The notes under the pieces were generated by a model. It was not told where the DNA came from, made no database searches, and saw nothing but the letters and a program-made list of their open reading frames with translations. A stretch of 64,000 nt of DNA from Isoetes taiwanensis (lineage: Eukaryota; Streptophyta; Lycopodiopsida; Isoetales; Isoetaceae). Location: assembly GCA_021234155.1 (NCBI GenBank), contig JAJEKV010000001.1, positions 26,275,189 to 26,339,188 of the forward strand. Reading direction: 5' to 3'. The translations under genes and the position numbers were made by a program. Positions 38,261-49,775 of this stretch are shown piece after piece (within the stretch, counting starts at the first letter, position 1; every line of letters starts with the position of its first letter).

Positions 38261-39085
38261 TTATCTTATGGAGAAACCCGATATTTCAGTTGGGTATCTA
38301 GAACTGATTGTGATGTTTCTTCTTCTCTGATTGTCTTGCTTCTCCTATGGAAAATGCATTCAAGAATATCTAGATCTGAGATAGAGTGATCATAGATGAC
38401 ACGGCAAACTCCTAGCTGTTAGCAACATGGCCGAAATGCTTGTTGAAGTATCAAAAAAAGCAGGAATGATGTCATGAATCATTTTTTGAGATGGAAAATG
38501 CATTCTAAGATATCCAAGTCTGAGATCAAACAAGATTAAATGGCTAACTCTTGGCTTTCTTTCCTCAGGCAGTGTAATCTAGTTGGGTGTAAACTATAGC
38601 TTAAGATGCAAGAAAGTTTGTACAGAACCCATCAGATCCATGCTAGGGTTGGCCGGATCTCTGGCGCCTTCCATCATAAAGTCGAGACATTTTAGGTAAT
38701 TTTCACAATAAAGATAAGAGTTGCTAAATTAGCAACATGTATAGGAAGGCATACATTCAACTATACAAGCTAATACATAATTATCCTCTCCTGGTTGAGC
38801 TAGACCATATGAAAAGTATATAACCCTCTACAATAAAGCAGTAGCCCTAATTTATGATGTCAGGAAGAAATAATCAAAGCCACGGATATGCCTTTTGAAA
38901 TTTTCTACTACTTTGAGATCTGCCTGAGTATGCTATGGAGTTGCCTTTTATAAATGGAAATATAAACCGAGTTACTGGTTGAGTGTACACCCAAATCATA
39001 TATCCCAAATATTCTCCATTGCAAATCAATGGTCCAAATGCACAATAAAAAATGCCATTTCAATTACCCACGGTTGGGCCACAAG
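38261..39085. other. AT-rich gap
   Basis: Nothing recognised. Confidence 0.35.
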
Positions 39086-39111
39086 AAAAAAAAAAAAAAA
39101 AAAAAAAAAAA
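39086..39111. repeat. Poly(A) tract, 26 nt
   Basis: A-only run on the plus strand. It lies on the wrong strand to be the tail of the adjacent minus-strand LINE. Confidence 0.95.
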
Positions 39112-39189
39112 GGAAGCAGATTATAAGCCTATAAGATAGTTTTATACAAGCGAAAATTTTCAACCACAAAAATTTATACAGTATCTTCC

Positions 39190-41300
39190 ACGATTGGAAG
39201 AGTATCGGTCTGCTCTCCTAAACATGACTTCTAATCCTCCAAAAGTGCCTTGTATCCTCACATATATTGGTCTCTCAAATCTAAAATATCTGCTAGATTG
39301 CTCCCAATTACCTTCGTAAGAAACCTAAAAAATTCCACGTGTATTGGCTTGAACCATATGATGCCCTCTCAAGTCTTGATAGGCTGGAAATCGGAGGATA
39401 ACATGATTCTCATCCTCCAAAGTGTCCTCACATAATTTGCACGCAGGAGTTCCCGTGGTATATCCTTCCATCAGCCCACCTCAATGCTTAGGTGGTGTGA
39501 GCTGAGATACATCCTGCATAGTGTGTGCCTTTTGTGCAGTGAAATTTTTTCCCTCAAGTAAGGCATTTCAATTAAATCTAGATTCGTCTATTTTTTAAAA
39601 CCCTCCATTTTCAGTTTGGCACCGCTCCGCATTTTTTGCTTCACTTTGTTCTTTGTTCTATATAAATGATCTTGCTTACAATGCCTTTGTTGGGATATCC
39701 TCAATAACGATGTCCCATTCTTTAAGCCACTTAAGAAACCCACCATACCATCCCTTATTCTCACTGTGCTTGCAAACAATATGCGTTAAGGCTTAGTCAT
39801 CCAAAGCAATATGGGGTAGGCAGCATAGCATAAGGTATCTGCACCTTTACTCCCAATTCACAACTCAGAATTTCTTTTAGACCTTTTCCACTTTCTTCCA
39901 CCTATCCAATGATAAACCAGACCTCCATATTGGACCACCACACAAAACTACTTGTTGGACCAGTGAGCAGAACATTTTTTCTTTAACCCACAATCAATGA
40001 TGTTTGGATTCTTACATTGCCTCTGCATAGCAAACAAGGTTTTTAGCCAATCGTCTATCCTTTGATCAAACACCTTGTTCCCTCTATAGGACTGATCGAT
40101 TAACAAACCTAGATTTTATAAGTACATATTATGTCCACCTTTTTCCCTTCATAGTGAAAGATATATCTGTCCGTCTTCTGAGTACCAAATATCTAAATTT
40201 TTGTTTTGGATAGATTGACACTCATGTCCATCGAGTCATAAAAAGGTGCTAGGGCTGCCAAGTGTTTTTGTAGCCCTCGTATACTCTTAGAAAAAATGAC
40301 AACATCATCTGCTTATAATAGCAAAAGTATTATACACGCCATTAGTGTTCCAGAAGGTGGTGGCTATGGATGAAGCCCGGCTGCCCAACCTTGCTTTGGC
40401 AAAGGGCGATGGGGCCCGGCGACTCAAAGCCCCGCTGGAAAGACAAGCAAGCCCGGTGGTTCTCGCGATGGAATGTGCAGTAACACACGATGTGGACCGC
40501 TGCATACACCGAAGAACGCTACCGCCTTGAAGCAAAGATTTGATGCTTGCTTCATGGCCAAGCTTTGGGATGCAGAGGTCCCCGTCACATGTCAAGGTGG
40601 CAAATTATCAACAAAGAGTTAATCCCATGCTCACGAGGGGCCCACACCACTACTGGCGCACCCATCTACCCATGAAAAAAGCGCTGGGTGATTGCTTCCA
40701 TTCGCGACAGTGCACACCACCTCCGCGTTGAGGCGAGGGAGATGGATTCGGGGCAGCGTGAGGAGGACAGAGTCCGGTCTTTGTCAACGGGGCACCATTG
40801 AGGATGAAAGTCACGCCCTCCGGGCCTGTCCGGCGCATCACGAGCATATCCGGCCTCGGTATGCTCTTCGGTTAGTTGTGCCCCATCGGGCCTCGCATGA
40901 GCTCTTGAGCCACGGCCTCTGTAGGCTTGTTGGGATCAGATCCGGGAGGTAATGTATAATGCGGACTCGCTTATGCCCCCGTCCAGGCATTAACCTCACC
41001 TGTACTTGTGATTATGTATATAATCGTAGCAGTATGTCGGCATCCTTATTGCTACTAAGGTTTTTCCCCTCAAACCCTTCTAAGGGGTTTTTAATCCCGG
41101 TAGTATCGCTTTCTTTGCTCTCTCTTTGTACTTGGGTCCCATAGGCCAGTTGGTCTCCGTGGACGATAAAATCATATTCTATTCTATTCTATTCTATTCC
41201 TTCATTATTAGAAACTCAATCTTCCAATTCATTACCAAACAAGGTGAGTGATAGTGGGCATCCTTGCTTAACTCCAATATTGCTTTCAATTCTAACATCC
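39190..41300 (-). mobile_element. Second LINE family (-), interrupted by another LINE
   Basis: On the minus strand IGVKQGCPLSLTLFGNELED lies at about 41280-41215. After the inserted element, the palm motif reads LLLL-stop-ADDVVIFSKS (about 40325-40285), followed by MDMSVNLSKTKI (about 40230), then a degraded connection region and a C-terminal zinc-binding motif CKLCEDTLEDENHV (about 39445-39405). It is more diverged from the other LINEs than they are from each other (for example MSVNLSKTKI against MRVNLAKTKV) and has many stops. The endonuclease part is missing. Confidence 0.8.
40348..41200 (+). mobile_element. LINE 3' fragment (+) nested in the second LINE family
   Basis: Starts abruptly at TTCCAGAAGGTGG, which matches the HIVYFQKVANMGD region of the 19.3-kb copy. 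It continues through VKVANYQQRVNPML, RWIRGSVRRTESGLCQRG with EDESHALRACPAH (zinc-binding end), and the 3' UTR AAACCCTTCTAAGGGGTTTT. It ends with the terminal hairpin (AGGCC-AGTT-GGTCT, about 41148) and a (TTCTA)n tail. A clear target-site duplication is not visible. Confidence 0.88.
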
Positions 41301-41349
41301 TGTGGCACGGGGGAGAATAAATGTATTCAAACCTTTTCATACCAGGTAA

Positions 41350-41676
41350 TGTGATGTTTCAGTACAATATACAGTACGAATACATATATTATACTGCCAT
41401 GTCATGGTACGCGACACCAAGATGACATGTACAAGGGTAGATCATGGTCATACCATAGGTATGATGGTGCGTAGAGACCATTGGGGAGGGAGGGGGGGAT
41501 TGGCATATCATTCTAATGGTATAATACCACCAATGAACCTTAGATATATTATGTGGGTCACATAATATATTTCCCCCTAGTGGCAAACATCCAACATTTG
41601 CCAGTCTTTACGACAACCTTTTGAACCTGCCAAAGCCCAATGTTAGCATTGTAGGGAATGGGGACCCACCACTACG
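41350..41676 (+). mobile_element. LTR-like fragment
   Basis: Begins TGTGATGTTTC, then AATATACAGTACGAATACAT and CATGTCA, resembling the start of the gypsy 3' LTR at 62648 (TGTGACGTTTC, AATATACGGTATACATACGT, CATGTCA). The match fades after about 70 bp and the right end is undefined. No internal domain adjoins it. Confidence 0.45.
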
Positions 41677-42009
41677 ATGTGGCCTCAACTTCTTCAAGTT
41701 CAGGTCCAGTTACCTGGTACCAATCAGACAGCTTCTATTCATTTCACTGCCTATCAACTATGGGTAGCTAATGGTAAACAGGGTCCCCGACCCACGCTGA
41801 AGAAACTGTTACGCGCCGCTCTGCAACACCAACAAACTATACAAGCCACTCCTCAGGCTACTTTAGACCAACAGGTTCAGGAAGAAATTTATGAGGCCTT
41901 AAATCCTCTAGTTCAACATTCAAATTGGGTTAGTTTGGTGTCACGCCAAGCCCACAGTACTCACTCTTATCAGCTCACACCTCAGGACATGGCCTGCCTA
42001 TGCAGTTGA
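41677..42009 (+). CDS. Unrecognised Gln-rich ORF (110 codons)
   Basis: Balanced, protein-like composition: TLKKLLRAALQHQQTIQATP, QQVQEEIYEALNPLVQ and HSYQLTPQDMACL. Predicted mostly helical. No family recognised. It may be an exon or TE fragment (for example gag-like), since it sits between an LTR-like piece and the transposase gene. Confidence 0.35.
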   Translation: MWPQLLQVQVQLPGTNQTASIHFTAYQLWVANGKQGPRPTLKKLLRAALQHQQTIQATPQATLDQQVQEEIYEALNPLVQHSNWVSLVSRQAHSTHSYQLTPQDMACLCS

Positions 42010-43029
42010 TACTATCCCTGCAGATTCTACAGGTAAAAGCATGTTGTGGTGTCCCAATTCGACTGCCCCCCCCGTCCCCCAAAATGTGGTCGTGCATCCG
42101 CCACTTTTCTGGTATGAAAGTATAATTATGGCACCGCTCAAGTGTCATTATTTAAGAGGAGTCCCAATTTGTGGGGGAAATTCTAATTTCAAAACTAAAA
42201 TTCAAATTCCTATTCTTCAAATTTCTGTTCTTTACCTACGTCCTGTTCTTTGGCAGCCTGCTGCAAGCTCCAATCCATTGTAGATATGGATGTCAACGAG
42301 ATAATCTGTCCACAAACTGGCATTTCAGACGGGAGAAAGCGAAGAAGAACCAAGGAAGAAGAAATGTTGAAGAAAAGACGCCAAAGGAAAAGAAGAAGAG
42401 AGGAAAAATTGGAGCTTGCAGAATTGGCAGAAGGATCCGGTTCATCAAGAAGTGCAAGCAATAAACGCCGTATTGTCTTTAATTTGCTAACATTTTTCCA
42501 TAAACAGATCAAAAGAATTGAGGATAGCATGAAGAAAGAAATTTTACTTGACTTTTTGAGGGATAAAACATTGAAGAAATTTATAGGTGAAGAATTAAAG
42601 GATTTGGAAGCCAAGAGCATCGTCATTAGAAGCCTCTGGGCCTCTATGCAGACTGTGAAACTCTCTACCAGCAATGGCTGCCTAGCATCCAAGAATAGTT
42701 GTCTTGCAATGTCTGTACCACGCCGTGCAGATTCTGAAACAAGTGACAAAATCAGCCAGAGAGATCTTGGAAAGGTATTCGGTGTTCACCCACGAAACCT
42801 GCAAAAGGCAAAGAAAAAGAGGGAAGAAATCGATTACAATGGTGGGAAATGGGTTGCTTATAAGAGGGCTAAAAGATTCGATGCAATTTCAAATGAACAG
42901 ATAGAAAAGATTCAAAATTTTTGGATTGAGAACACCAGAGTGTCTCCTAACACAAAGGATGTTAGAACTAGAAGATTGGAGAGAAATGTAAGAGAAGAAC
43001 ATGCTGCCCACTATCTGGAGGAATCACAG

Positions 43030-44899
43030 GTTAGTTTATAAATTCTGTTATTCATGTTTTCTTAGTTATGGTGCTTAGTGTGGTGGTGCATGTGGTGGTT
43101 ATTGTGTTGTACAGTGATTGTGATATGCTGTATGCAGCATGTGAATTGTGTGTATCTGAAATGCAGCTACATAATATTTAATGTTGGGAATATTAGAACA
43201 TGACAAAATTGAGTTACAAGTACTATATTCCTTTACTGGGTCTGTATGTACAGTCTAAAAATATTTGAGAATGACAGATAACTAACTGATCCTAAAAGTT
43301 TAGTTGAATTGATAAAGACAATTTTTTGTCAGATGAAAGTACATCTCTGTTGGAAAGTTTATAATATATTAAAAAAAAGAGCATATGTTACAAAATTTGA
43401 CTTTTCATTGCAAGCTCTGTACCTGAGAACTAAATTTACATGCATTTCCTAAGCAGCAGGAAATGCTGGTATGACTGGCTCCACTTCTGGTGCATCCAAA
43501 ATTACTATTTTCTGCACTAAAGCATCTAAGATTTATGCAGTCATCCCAGAATAGCATAGGATCAGGTTCGCCAGTGCTTCTTGCATGCCCACGTGGTAAG
43601 AACGCAACCCTGCCAATAATTCCCGCTGTTGCCGACTCAGGCCTCGAAGTGCCGAACAACCCATGCTATACATGTCTTTGCAGCAGCATGTAACATAAGG
43701 TCATGGACCTTGTCTGAAAGCTCTCTTCCTGTCAATCTGATCCCAAAAATAGCCATCGAAGGCCCATCATCCAATCTGTTGAATGGGTTTAGGGTGGTTT
43801 CGAATTGAGTAAAGAAGGTGGATTTAGGAATATCCACCTTCAAAGACTGATCACGAGCCTTGGTTAAAGCAAACCGAAGGCCTCCTCGCTCACTCTAGGT
43901 AGGCCATAATTGTCTCTGAACCTCCTGTTAGCCATTGCCGAACCAAACTTGGAAGCTTGAGCGCCAAAAATGTAGTGCAGGGACAGGATTTAGTGGGTAG
44001 ATCCTTTAATATTATTAGGAAAGGAATGTAATGATTATCAGGGTGTACGAATTTCAGAAATGTTATGAGAGCAGGCCTAGGCAGATTATTTATGGCAGAC
44101 AAAATAGGATAAAGTGATGTGATGTGTGGTGTGGTGTGGTGTGGTGTGGGGTGCGTTATATTTATGGTGTCACGTGGGTGTGTGCATGTTAAATGTATGA
44201 TATGTGTGGATTCAATTTTATTTATTCTCCCCCCTCACCCCACCACATTCGTCACCACCACTACATTTCAGCACACAATCTCTCATGACCACATTTCACC
44301 ACATTTGTCACCATCACCACGCCACATAACACCCCACCATCTATCCTACCACTAAATTTCATCCACCATAGACTACCACCATATCTTTGCCACCACCACA
44401 TTTATCACCACATTTCAAACACACCATCACCCACCACCACATGCACCACATTCTCCATTACCACCACATTTGAAGCCCACCATCTCCCACCACCACACTC
44501 CACTACAGTCCACCATGTCCTACACCACACCCCACCATCTCCCACCACTACACTCTACCATCTCCCACCACCACACTCCACCATGTCCCACACCACATCC
44601 CTCCACCACACTCCTCCACCACCACATACCCCACAACCACCACCACCACCACCACTACATTCCACCACCCTGCACAATGTCCCACCACTCTTTGCTACCA
44701 CCACACATTTGGTGTATGGTATGTGGTGGATGGTGTGGTGTGTGGTGGGGTGTGTGGTGGACTGTGGTGTGGTGTGGTGTGTGGTAAAGTACACAGCACT
44801 AAGGTGCTCGGTCTAGTGAATATGATGAGTGTGGGGCATGGTATGGTGCATGGTTTGGTGTGATATACACATCCTAACAGTTTAGTGTTCATTATGCAG
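43030..44899 (+). other. Transposase-gene intron with satellite-like DNA
   Basis: Donor CAG|GTTAGT and acceptor TTATGCAG|ATG. The right half is filled by the TGGTG/CACCA repeat (44108-44790). Confidence 0.65.
44108..44790. repeat. (CACCA)n / (TGGTG)n low-complexity array
   Basis: A GTGGT run (44108-44150), CACCACATTTC-type units (44235-44690) and again GTGGTGTG units (44715-44785). The outer runs are inverted relative to the middle, so single strands could pair. Confidence 0.9.
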
Positions 44900-46680
44900 A
44901 TGCTATTGTTCAAGAGATTCAAGGACCAACATCCACAAATTAAGATTTGTCTTCCAGCTTTTGAGAAGCTAAAACCTTGGTTTGTTGTGAAATTGAAGGA
45001 CTTCAATAGTTGCTGTTGCATTCAGCATGTGAGGATGCAAATGCTAGTGGATGGACTCAATGGGATGAGAACCAAACATCCGAAGAATTGCACTTGCACC
45101 TACGATGTATGTAGATCATATGAACTTGGTCAATGCAGGGCACATCAGCATAAAATTGCAAGTACAGGAAGCCTGTGGAGATCTATATGGTGTCCAAAGA
45201 TTGAATTAGATAAGTTTCACAAGAAGGCGTGCATCCTGGAGATTGTGAGCTGTGTGGAATCAAGAAGTTTTAGACCTGTCCCATGAAAGAAAGTGGCAGT
45301 AACAGGAAAGTGAAATGGGAGTACATTGACTGTGAAAAAAGACAACGTCTCGAGTTCTGGTAGGAGATTGACTCATCAGTACAATGAGACAGATCGAAGG
45401 AGCTTCTAGATTAACTCAAAGAGCGTCTAAAAATCTTTCCACTGCATAATTTCAGGTACCAATGGCTGGCAAAACAATTTAAGGAGCTTCTGAAGAATCT
45501 CCCAGCAGATGCATGTCTTTTGGTAGTGGATTTTGCAGAGAACTATACATCAAGGAAAAAGAGGAGGTGCAGTCGATGCGCTGGGTCAATAACCAGATTA
45601 CCATTTTGGTTCAAATAACATATCAGTACGACTCAGTGGCAGATGAGATTATCAAGGAAACACATTACTATGTATCAGATGATAGGGAACACGATAGTTT
45701 GTTCGTACAACACTGCTTCATGAAGAACCACAAATATCTGGAGCAGAAAGGAAGGGTGCCAAAGAGACATTATGTGTTTTCAGATGGTGCAGCATCTCAA
45801 TTCAAGGCTCCTAGACCATTTTACTTTGTAGCTAGGTACACAAACGACATTGAAGTCTATATGATGTGGAATTTTTTTGGTTCTAACCACGGGAAAGGTG
45901 AACACGATGGCAAGGCTGCTGAGTTGAAGAGATGGTTAAGACAACTGCAATTAAAATACACAGCATAAAATTGGGTAATGCTCATGAAGTGGTAGAAGTT
46001 GCTGAAGAGATGTTTACTTGTGGAACATTCGAGTGGATGAACACATCTGAAACCAGCAAGAGGAAAACTATAAAAAGTTTCTTTTGGGAAATCCAGGTGG
46101 AGGATATAGATAGAAAGAAAGCATGGGGTGCAGAAAGGATTTTGGACACTAGGCAGATCCATTGTGTATATGCATTCAATCCTGAATCTCCATTGCAGTT
46201 GCACACGAGGGAACTTTCATGCTTCTACAGCTATTGCTTGGATGGCATGTGGGACAGTTCTGTGAACAAGCACTATGTTGGAAACTTCAAGTTATTGTAC
46301 CATCCTCCAATGTGCATGCTGACATTGAGGACCGTAAATCCAGCAAGTCCTTGTTCTCCTCCAATCCCACGATGTCAGCAGAGGCACTTAGAGTTGGTGA
46401 TAATTTTGCTGCCGTTGCTCGGAAAGGGAATGATGAGGGTGCTCAATTTTGGATTCTGATGTGCACAAAACCAAAATAGATAGTGGAGAAAGACTTCCAA
46501 CTCAATGGAACAAAGTATTTTGCCGGTGATAGTGTCATAGAAGCTTTGTATTACAAGAAGGGCGCAAGATCAACCGTCAGCTATAATCTTTGCTGTAAAG
46601 ACGCCTTAGGCATAGTATTCACAACGCAGATTTGTGCAATCAGACTTCACATTCCACCAACTAAACGTCAAAACAAGACT

Positions 46681-47220
46681 GTATGTAGCAGGGTTGCCCT
46701 TAAGGGGCTATTTATAGCCAAATGGCTATATTTTGAATATTTTCGAAAATGAGATACTAAAGCTGAATAGGTTACTTTTGAAAATAAATTATATTCTTTC
46801 GCCAAAGTTTTACCATTTCGTCCGCCCGCCTTTCTTAAATTAGCCATGCATTCTTAAGCTCAGATCTAGAGTTTCGCCTCCAGTTCCATGGAGCTAAGTG
46901 TTTAGGATCATAGATTATCCCCTTAACAATATTGTAGATCAAGTAATTGTTTGCTAGCTCTAGTGGACCATAGTAGAATACTCAAATTTTGATAAACATA
47001 ATAGGTTTCCTTAATCCTGTAAGTTGTATGTGAATTGACATCTAATTTATTTATTTCAATTACCACATTAACGTTGGCAAGGTTCGCCAGAGTTTCTATG
47101 AAACAGTTCAAGTCGCAAAAAGTAATCGCCTACAAAATGAATATAGAAAGCTTATGATTCGCCTCACCTTCTAAATCATGCCTATGCAGATATGGCCTTA
47201 AGGGCAACCCTGGTATGTAG
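46681..47220. mobile_element. hAT-like MITE with perfect 8-bp target duplication
   Basis: The element 46689-47212 (524 bp) has perfect 17-bp terminal inverted repeats, CAGGGTTGCCCTTAAGG and CCTTAAGGGCAACCCTG. It is flanked by GTATGTAG on both sides (46681-46688, 47213-47220). An 8-bp duplication and CAGGG-type ends are typical of the hAT superfamily. It has no coding capacity, so it is non-autonomous. Skipping it and one duplication restores the transposase reading frame to a stop at 47291-47293, which fixes the insertion as later than the gene. Confidence 0.95.
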
Positions 47221-47293
47221 GCTGGATCCTTCAGACGAAGAGAAAATTTTACAGAATTTACTCGAAGTTCTTTCTGATGAGGATGAAATGTAA

Positions 47294-47701
47294 AACCATT
47301 CTGTAATTTTCAGAACTCATCTGAAGTTTTGTGCTTCAGCTGTGAAAATGAGTTTGTCTTGATTTCTTTTGAAGATTTGAATTCTTTTGAACACTTGATG
47401 CTTTATTTTGTGACAAAGAACATATAATTGAATATGAATTTTCATTCAAATGAATCGAGGTTACAGTAACAATTATGTACATAAGAAAGATATACAGTGA
47501 TTTTAAAGTACGAGGTGACTCATGCACCTATATAATTCCCAATACATATGTTCCTCTCAGTTCCAGCTTTTGTTGCTTCTAATCTTAAAATTTCAAGCAC
47601 GAACACTCTAACATCAACTAGATCCTGGTCTGAAATGTCCACAACATGCAGTTAACCACATTTTGTCAATAACAGAGTTTGGTTTATCTACCGCATTTGA
47701 G
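47294..47701. other. Gap between convergent genes
   Basis: AT-rich 0.4-kb spacer between the end of the transposase gene (+) and the Ulp1-like relic (-). It probably holds both 3' ends. Nothing else is recognised. Confidence 0.4.
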
Positions 47702-48475
47702 TTAACTTACTAGATCATGCAACAATATATTCACTCCTTTCAAGCACCCCTTCACAAATTTGTGCATAAACGAACATCCGGCAGGGCCACATGAATGACC
47801 ATCGGTTTGAAGAGGTGTTATGGAAATTTTCACAACATCTGAGGTTGTAAAACTGAAACTATTGTGTCCAAGCAATTCCAGGAACCTGCATTCAAAGTTT
47901 GTTGTCATTGTGTGACAATAACAAAATGCAATGAGCAAGCACTAACCTCTCAACATGTCTGCTTCTGCCATGCAAGCCTATGCTATCAAAGTGATATATC
48001 CCTGATTCTCTGTGCGAGACACGCGCGGCTTACGATCAGAAAACAGGTCCAGTGGTGTCCATCACAAACAGGCACAAACATGTACTGACACTTATCCAGA
48101 TTCACATGTTTCCTTATTGTTTTGCAACTATTTGTGTCTTTGGACAATGTCGAGTGAAAAAGAGGGTCAAAGAAATGAAAGGGATGGCTCATTCCTTGGA
48201 GCATCAAGTAGTATTCCATGTATCTACAAACATATGCATATGATGGCACAATCCTGATGATCACAAATCAGATGAAAGTATCACCTTGAGAAGAGGAGGA
48301 TCAATGATCATTGAATGACTGCGTATCAGCTTCCAAAATTTTGATGTCGGTGGAGCTAATTACGACAGTTTCAGTTCCATTCTGCACCACTTCCAGATGT
48401 GTATGTGGCTTTAGATAGACAAGGACTGCCGAAGCTCTATCATCTCTAGTTCTAAACACACACGAGAACATTTAA
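47702..48475 (-). pseudogene. Ulp1/SENP-type (C48) protease, all catalytic motifs, frameshifted
   Basis: First exon-like segment from a TTTAG acceptor near 48461: SAVLVYLKPHTHLEVV, VVISSTDIKILEADTQSFND, then a frameshift near 48311. A second segment from near 48218 has YMEYYLMLQGMSHPF, YMFVPVCDGHHW (catalytic His), a further frameshift, then YHFDSIGLHGRSRHVER (catalytic Asp, about 47990). The intron at about 47885-47940 leads to FLELLGHNSF, ITPLQTDGHSCGPAGCSF (Gln and catalytic Cys, about 47800) and a stop at 47702. All four C48 active-site positions are conserved, but at least two frameshifts break the gene. It is on the same strand as, and about 150 bp downstream of, the FCP1-like frame, so it may once have been one protein with it. 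Confidence 0.68.
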
Positions 48476-48625
48476 TCACAATCCATTCAAATATTTTAAA
48501 TTGAAAAAGTACAACACATATCATAGAAAAGTTTTTACTTATATTGACTTTCAAAGAGTTTAAAAGATTCATTTATGAAAATACTTGTCGAGTATTTTCA
48601 TGCAGTTGCGCGACTCTTCAAAATA

Positions 48626-49652
48626 TCACATGTTCCACATTTGATTTTCCTTCACATAAGCAGGCACACTTTCTGCAGCCAGAAATCCTTTCAACCATGG
48701 TTTGAGTTGCTCCAAAAGGAAATTGGAATCCAACCTGTCCGGAGCAAAACTAATTGGACATATCATGGTGTTCGGCTGGTTGGCAGAACCCTTATATCTG
48801 CTGTCATCTATCAACAATGTGTTTTTCACTTGGTATTTCCAGTATTTCTGGTACACTTTGGATAGGTCCTTAAGGAAAATTGGCTTATTAACCACTTTTA
48901 ATTTTGTGTTGGTGCAGTCATTCTGATTCCAAATAAAAAGAAATCTGCCCTTATATTCCTGCAGCAACTTTCTCACCAACAAGTCAACATTACTCTTAGC
49001 CATGCTGGACCACAATGCAATCTCAAATTTTGAAAAATACCATTCTAAGAACTCCTGTAATCCAGGCCTGGAAACTGCTGCCTTTTGAAGGTTCAATTTC
49101 TGGAGGGTCACTTCTGGGTCAGCCGATGCAGGTATCCTCTCTTTCAAGTCATAAAACTTGCCCAAAACCCCATTAAAATCCAGACGAAGGAGAATTTTAG
49201 TTAACCTCTGGGTTTTTCTTGGTTGAGGTTGTATTGGACTTGATGAGCAGGCTGCATCTTGTTTAGGATCCGGGGTTTCTTTGCCAACTTCATCACCTGC
49301 GTCTGCCTGTGGCTCATGTTCAGCAGCAAAACTTTTGTCTGGTGAAGGATGCCGTGCAGAATGAGTCTCAGGAGAATTAATTTCCCCTCCTAAAACAGAT
49401 GCGCTGGGAATCTCTTCGTGATGGCTTGCAGTAGCATTTATCTCTGTAACAAAATTGAAATGAGGAAGACCAAAGAAAAATACAAAAAAATAAATCATGT
49501 ATGTGGCATTGGTACTTACTTGACACGACCGCATTCAGTTCACTATCCAAATTTCGTTTTGGATTCTCCACACTGTCAGCAGCTGGGATTGACTTTGAAG
49601 TATCAAATGGGGTGAACTCTAGGTGCACCCGGGAGATATCTTGCAGTCTCAT
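48626..49652 (-). CDS. FCP1/SCP-like HAD phosphatase (two exons, 316 aa)
   Basis: Exons 49520-49652 and 48626-49443. The 76-nt GT-AG intron splits one codon, and the join reads AVVS-KINATA in frame. An acidic, Pro/Ser-rich region (residues about 45-120) precedes the HAD domain: LLRLDFNGVLGKFYD (nucleophile Asp about 133), RPGLQEFLEWYFSKFEIALW with SSMAKSN, KPIFLKDLSKV (Lys) and LLIDDSRYK (Asp pair about 257-258). FCP1-type enzymes remove phosphate from Ser/Thr, classically on the RNA polymerase II tail. Here the second Asp of DxDGT is Asn (D-x-N-G), which may weaken catalysis. The start at 49652 was chosen because an in-frame TGA lies just upstream (49659-49661). A longer protein joined to the upstream and downstream frames is the alternative. 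Confidence 0.62.
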
Positions 49653-49775
49653 AACTAATCAAGGCGTGGATAACTGTTGGATATCCTTGGTCTCAAATTT
49701 CTGCAATTTTGCAAACACTAAGTCAGTAAACCTGTGACAACATCAGTAAACATTAGTTAAGGTATTTACTTGTGT

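Larger units (their letters stand above)
42286..47293 (+). pseudogene. DDE-type transposase gene, two exons, MITE-interrupted
   Basis: Exon 1 (start 42286, or in-frame 42250) ends at 43029. It encodes a Lys/Arg-rich N-terminus (RKRRRTKEEEMLKKRRQRKR), a helix-turn-helix-like segment (QRDLGKVFGVHPRNLQKAKK) and EEHAAHYLEESQ. The intron 43030-44899 is GT-AG, phase 0. Exon 2 (from 44900) continues with FKRFKDQHP, FEKLKPWFVVKLKD, a Cys cluster (CCCIQH, CTCTYDVC) with SLWRSIWCPK, first acidic motif VVDFAENYT (Asp 45529), SDDREHDSLFVQH, SDGAASQFK (Asp 45783) and FFGSNHGKGEHDG with Glu at 45921. A C-terminal domain follows (TRQIHCVYAFNPES, CFYSYCLDGMWD). Frameshifts lie near 45550, 45950 and 46340, and stops between 45285-45420 and at 46477. 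The last about 26 codons, an acidic tail, lie beyond an inserted MITE and are in frame if it is skipped. Superfamily not assigned; a Sola-like element is one possibility. Confidence 0.72.

Noticed and set aside
39086-39111. Poly(A) tract as the tail of the adjacent LINE
   Set aside because: The LINE is on the minus strand, so its tail would read as poly(T) on the plus strand here.
40338-41215. Target duplication around the nested LINE (CATTAG-like at both sides)
   Set aside because: The match (CATTAGTG against CATTATTAG) is too short and imperfect in AT-rich sequence.
42210-42749. 179-codon minus-strand frame
   Set aside because: Antisense shadow of transposase exon 1, whose coding sense is supported by the phase-matched splice.
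44470-44816. His/Pro-rich frames and Gly/Val-rich antisense frames
   Set aside because: By-products of the CACCA low-complexity array within the transposase intron.
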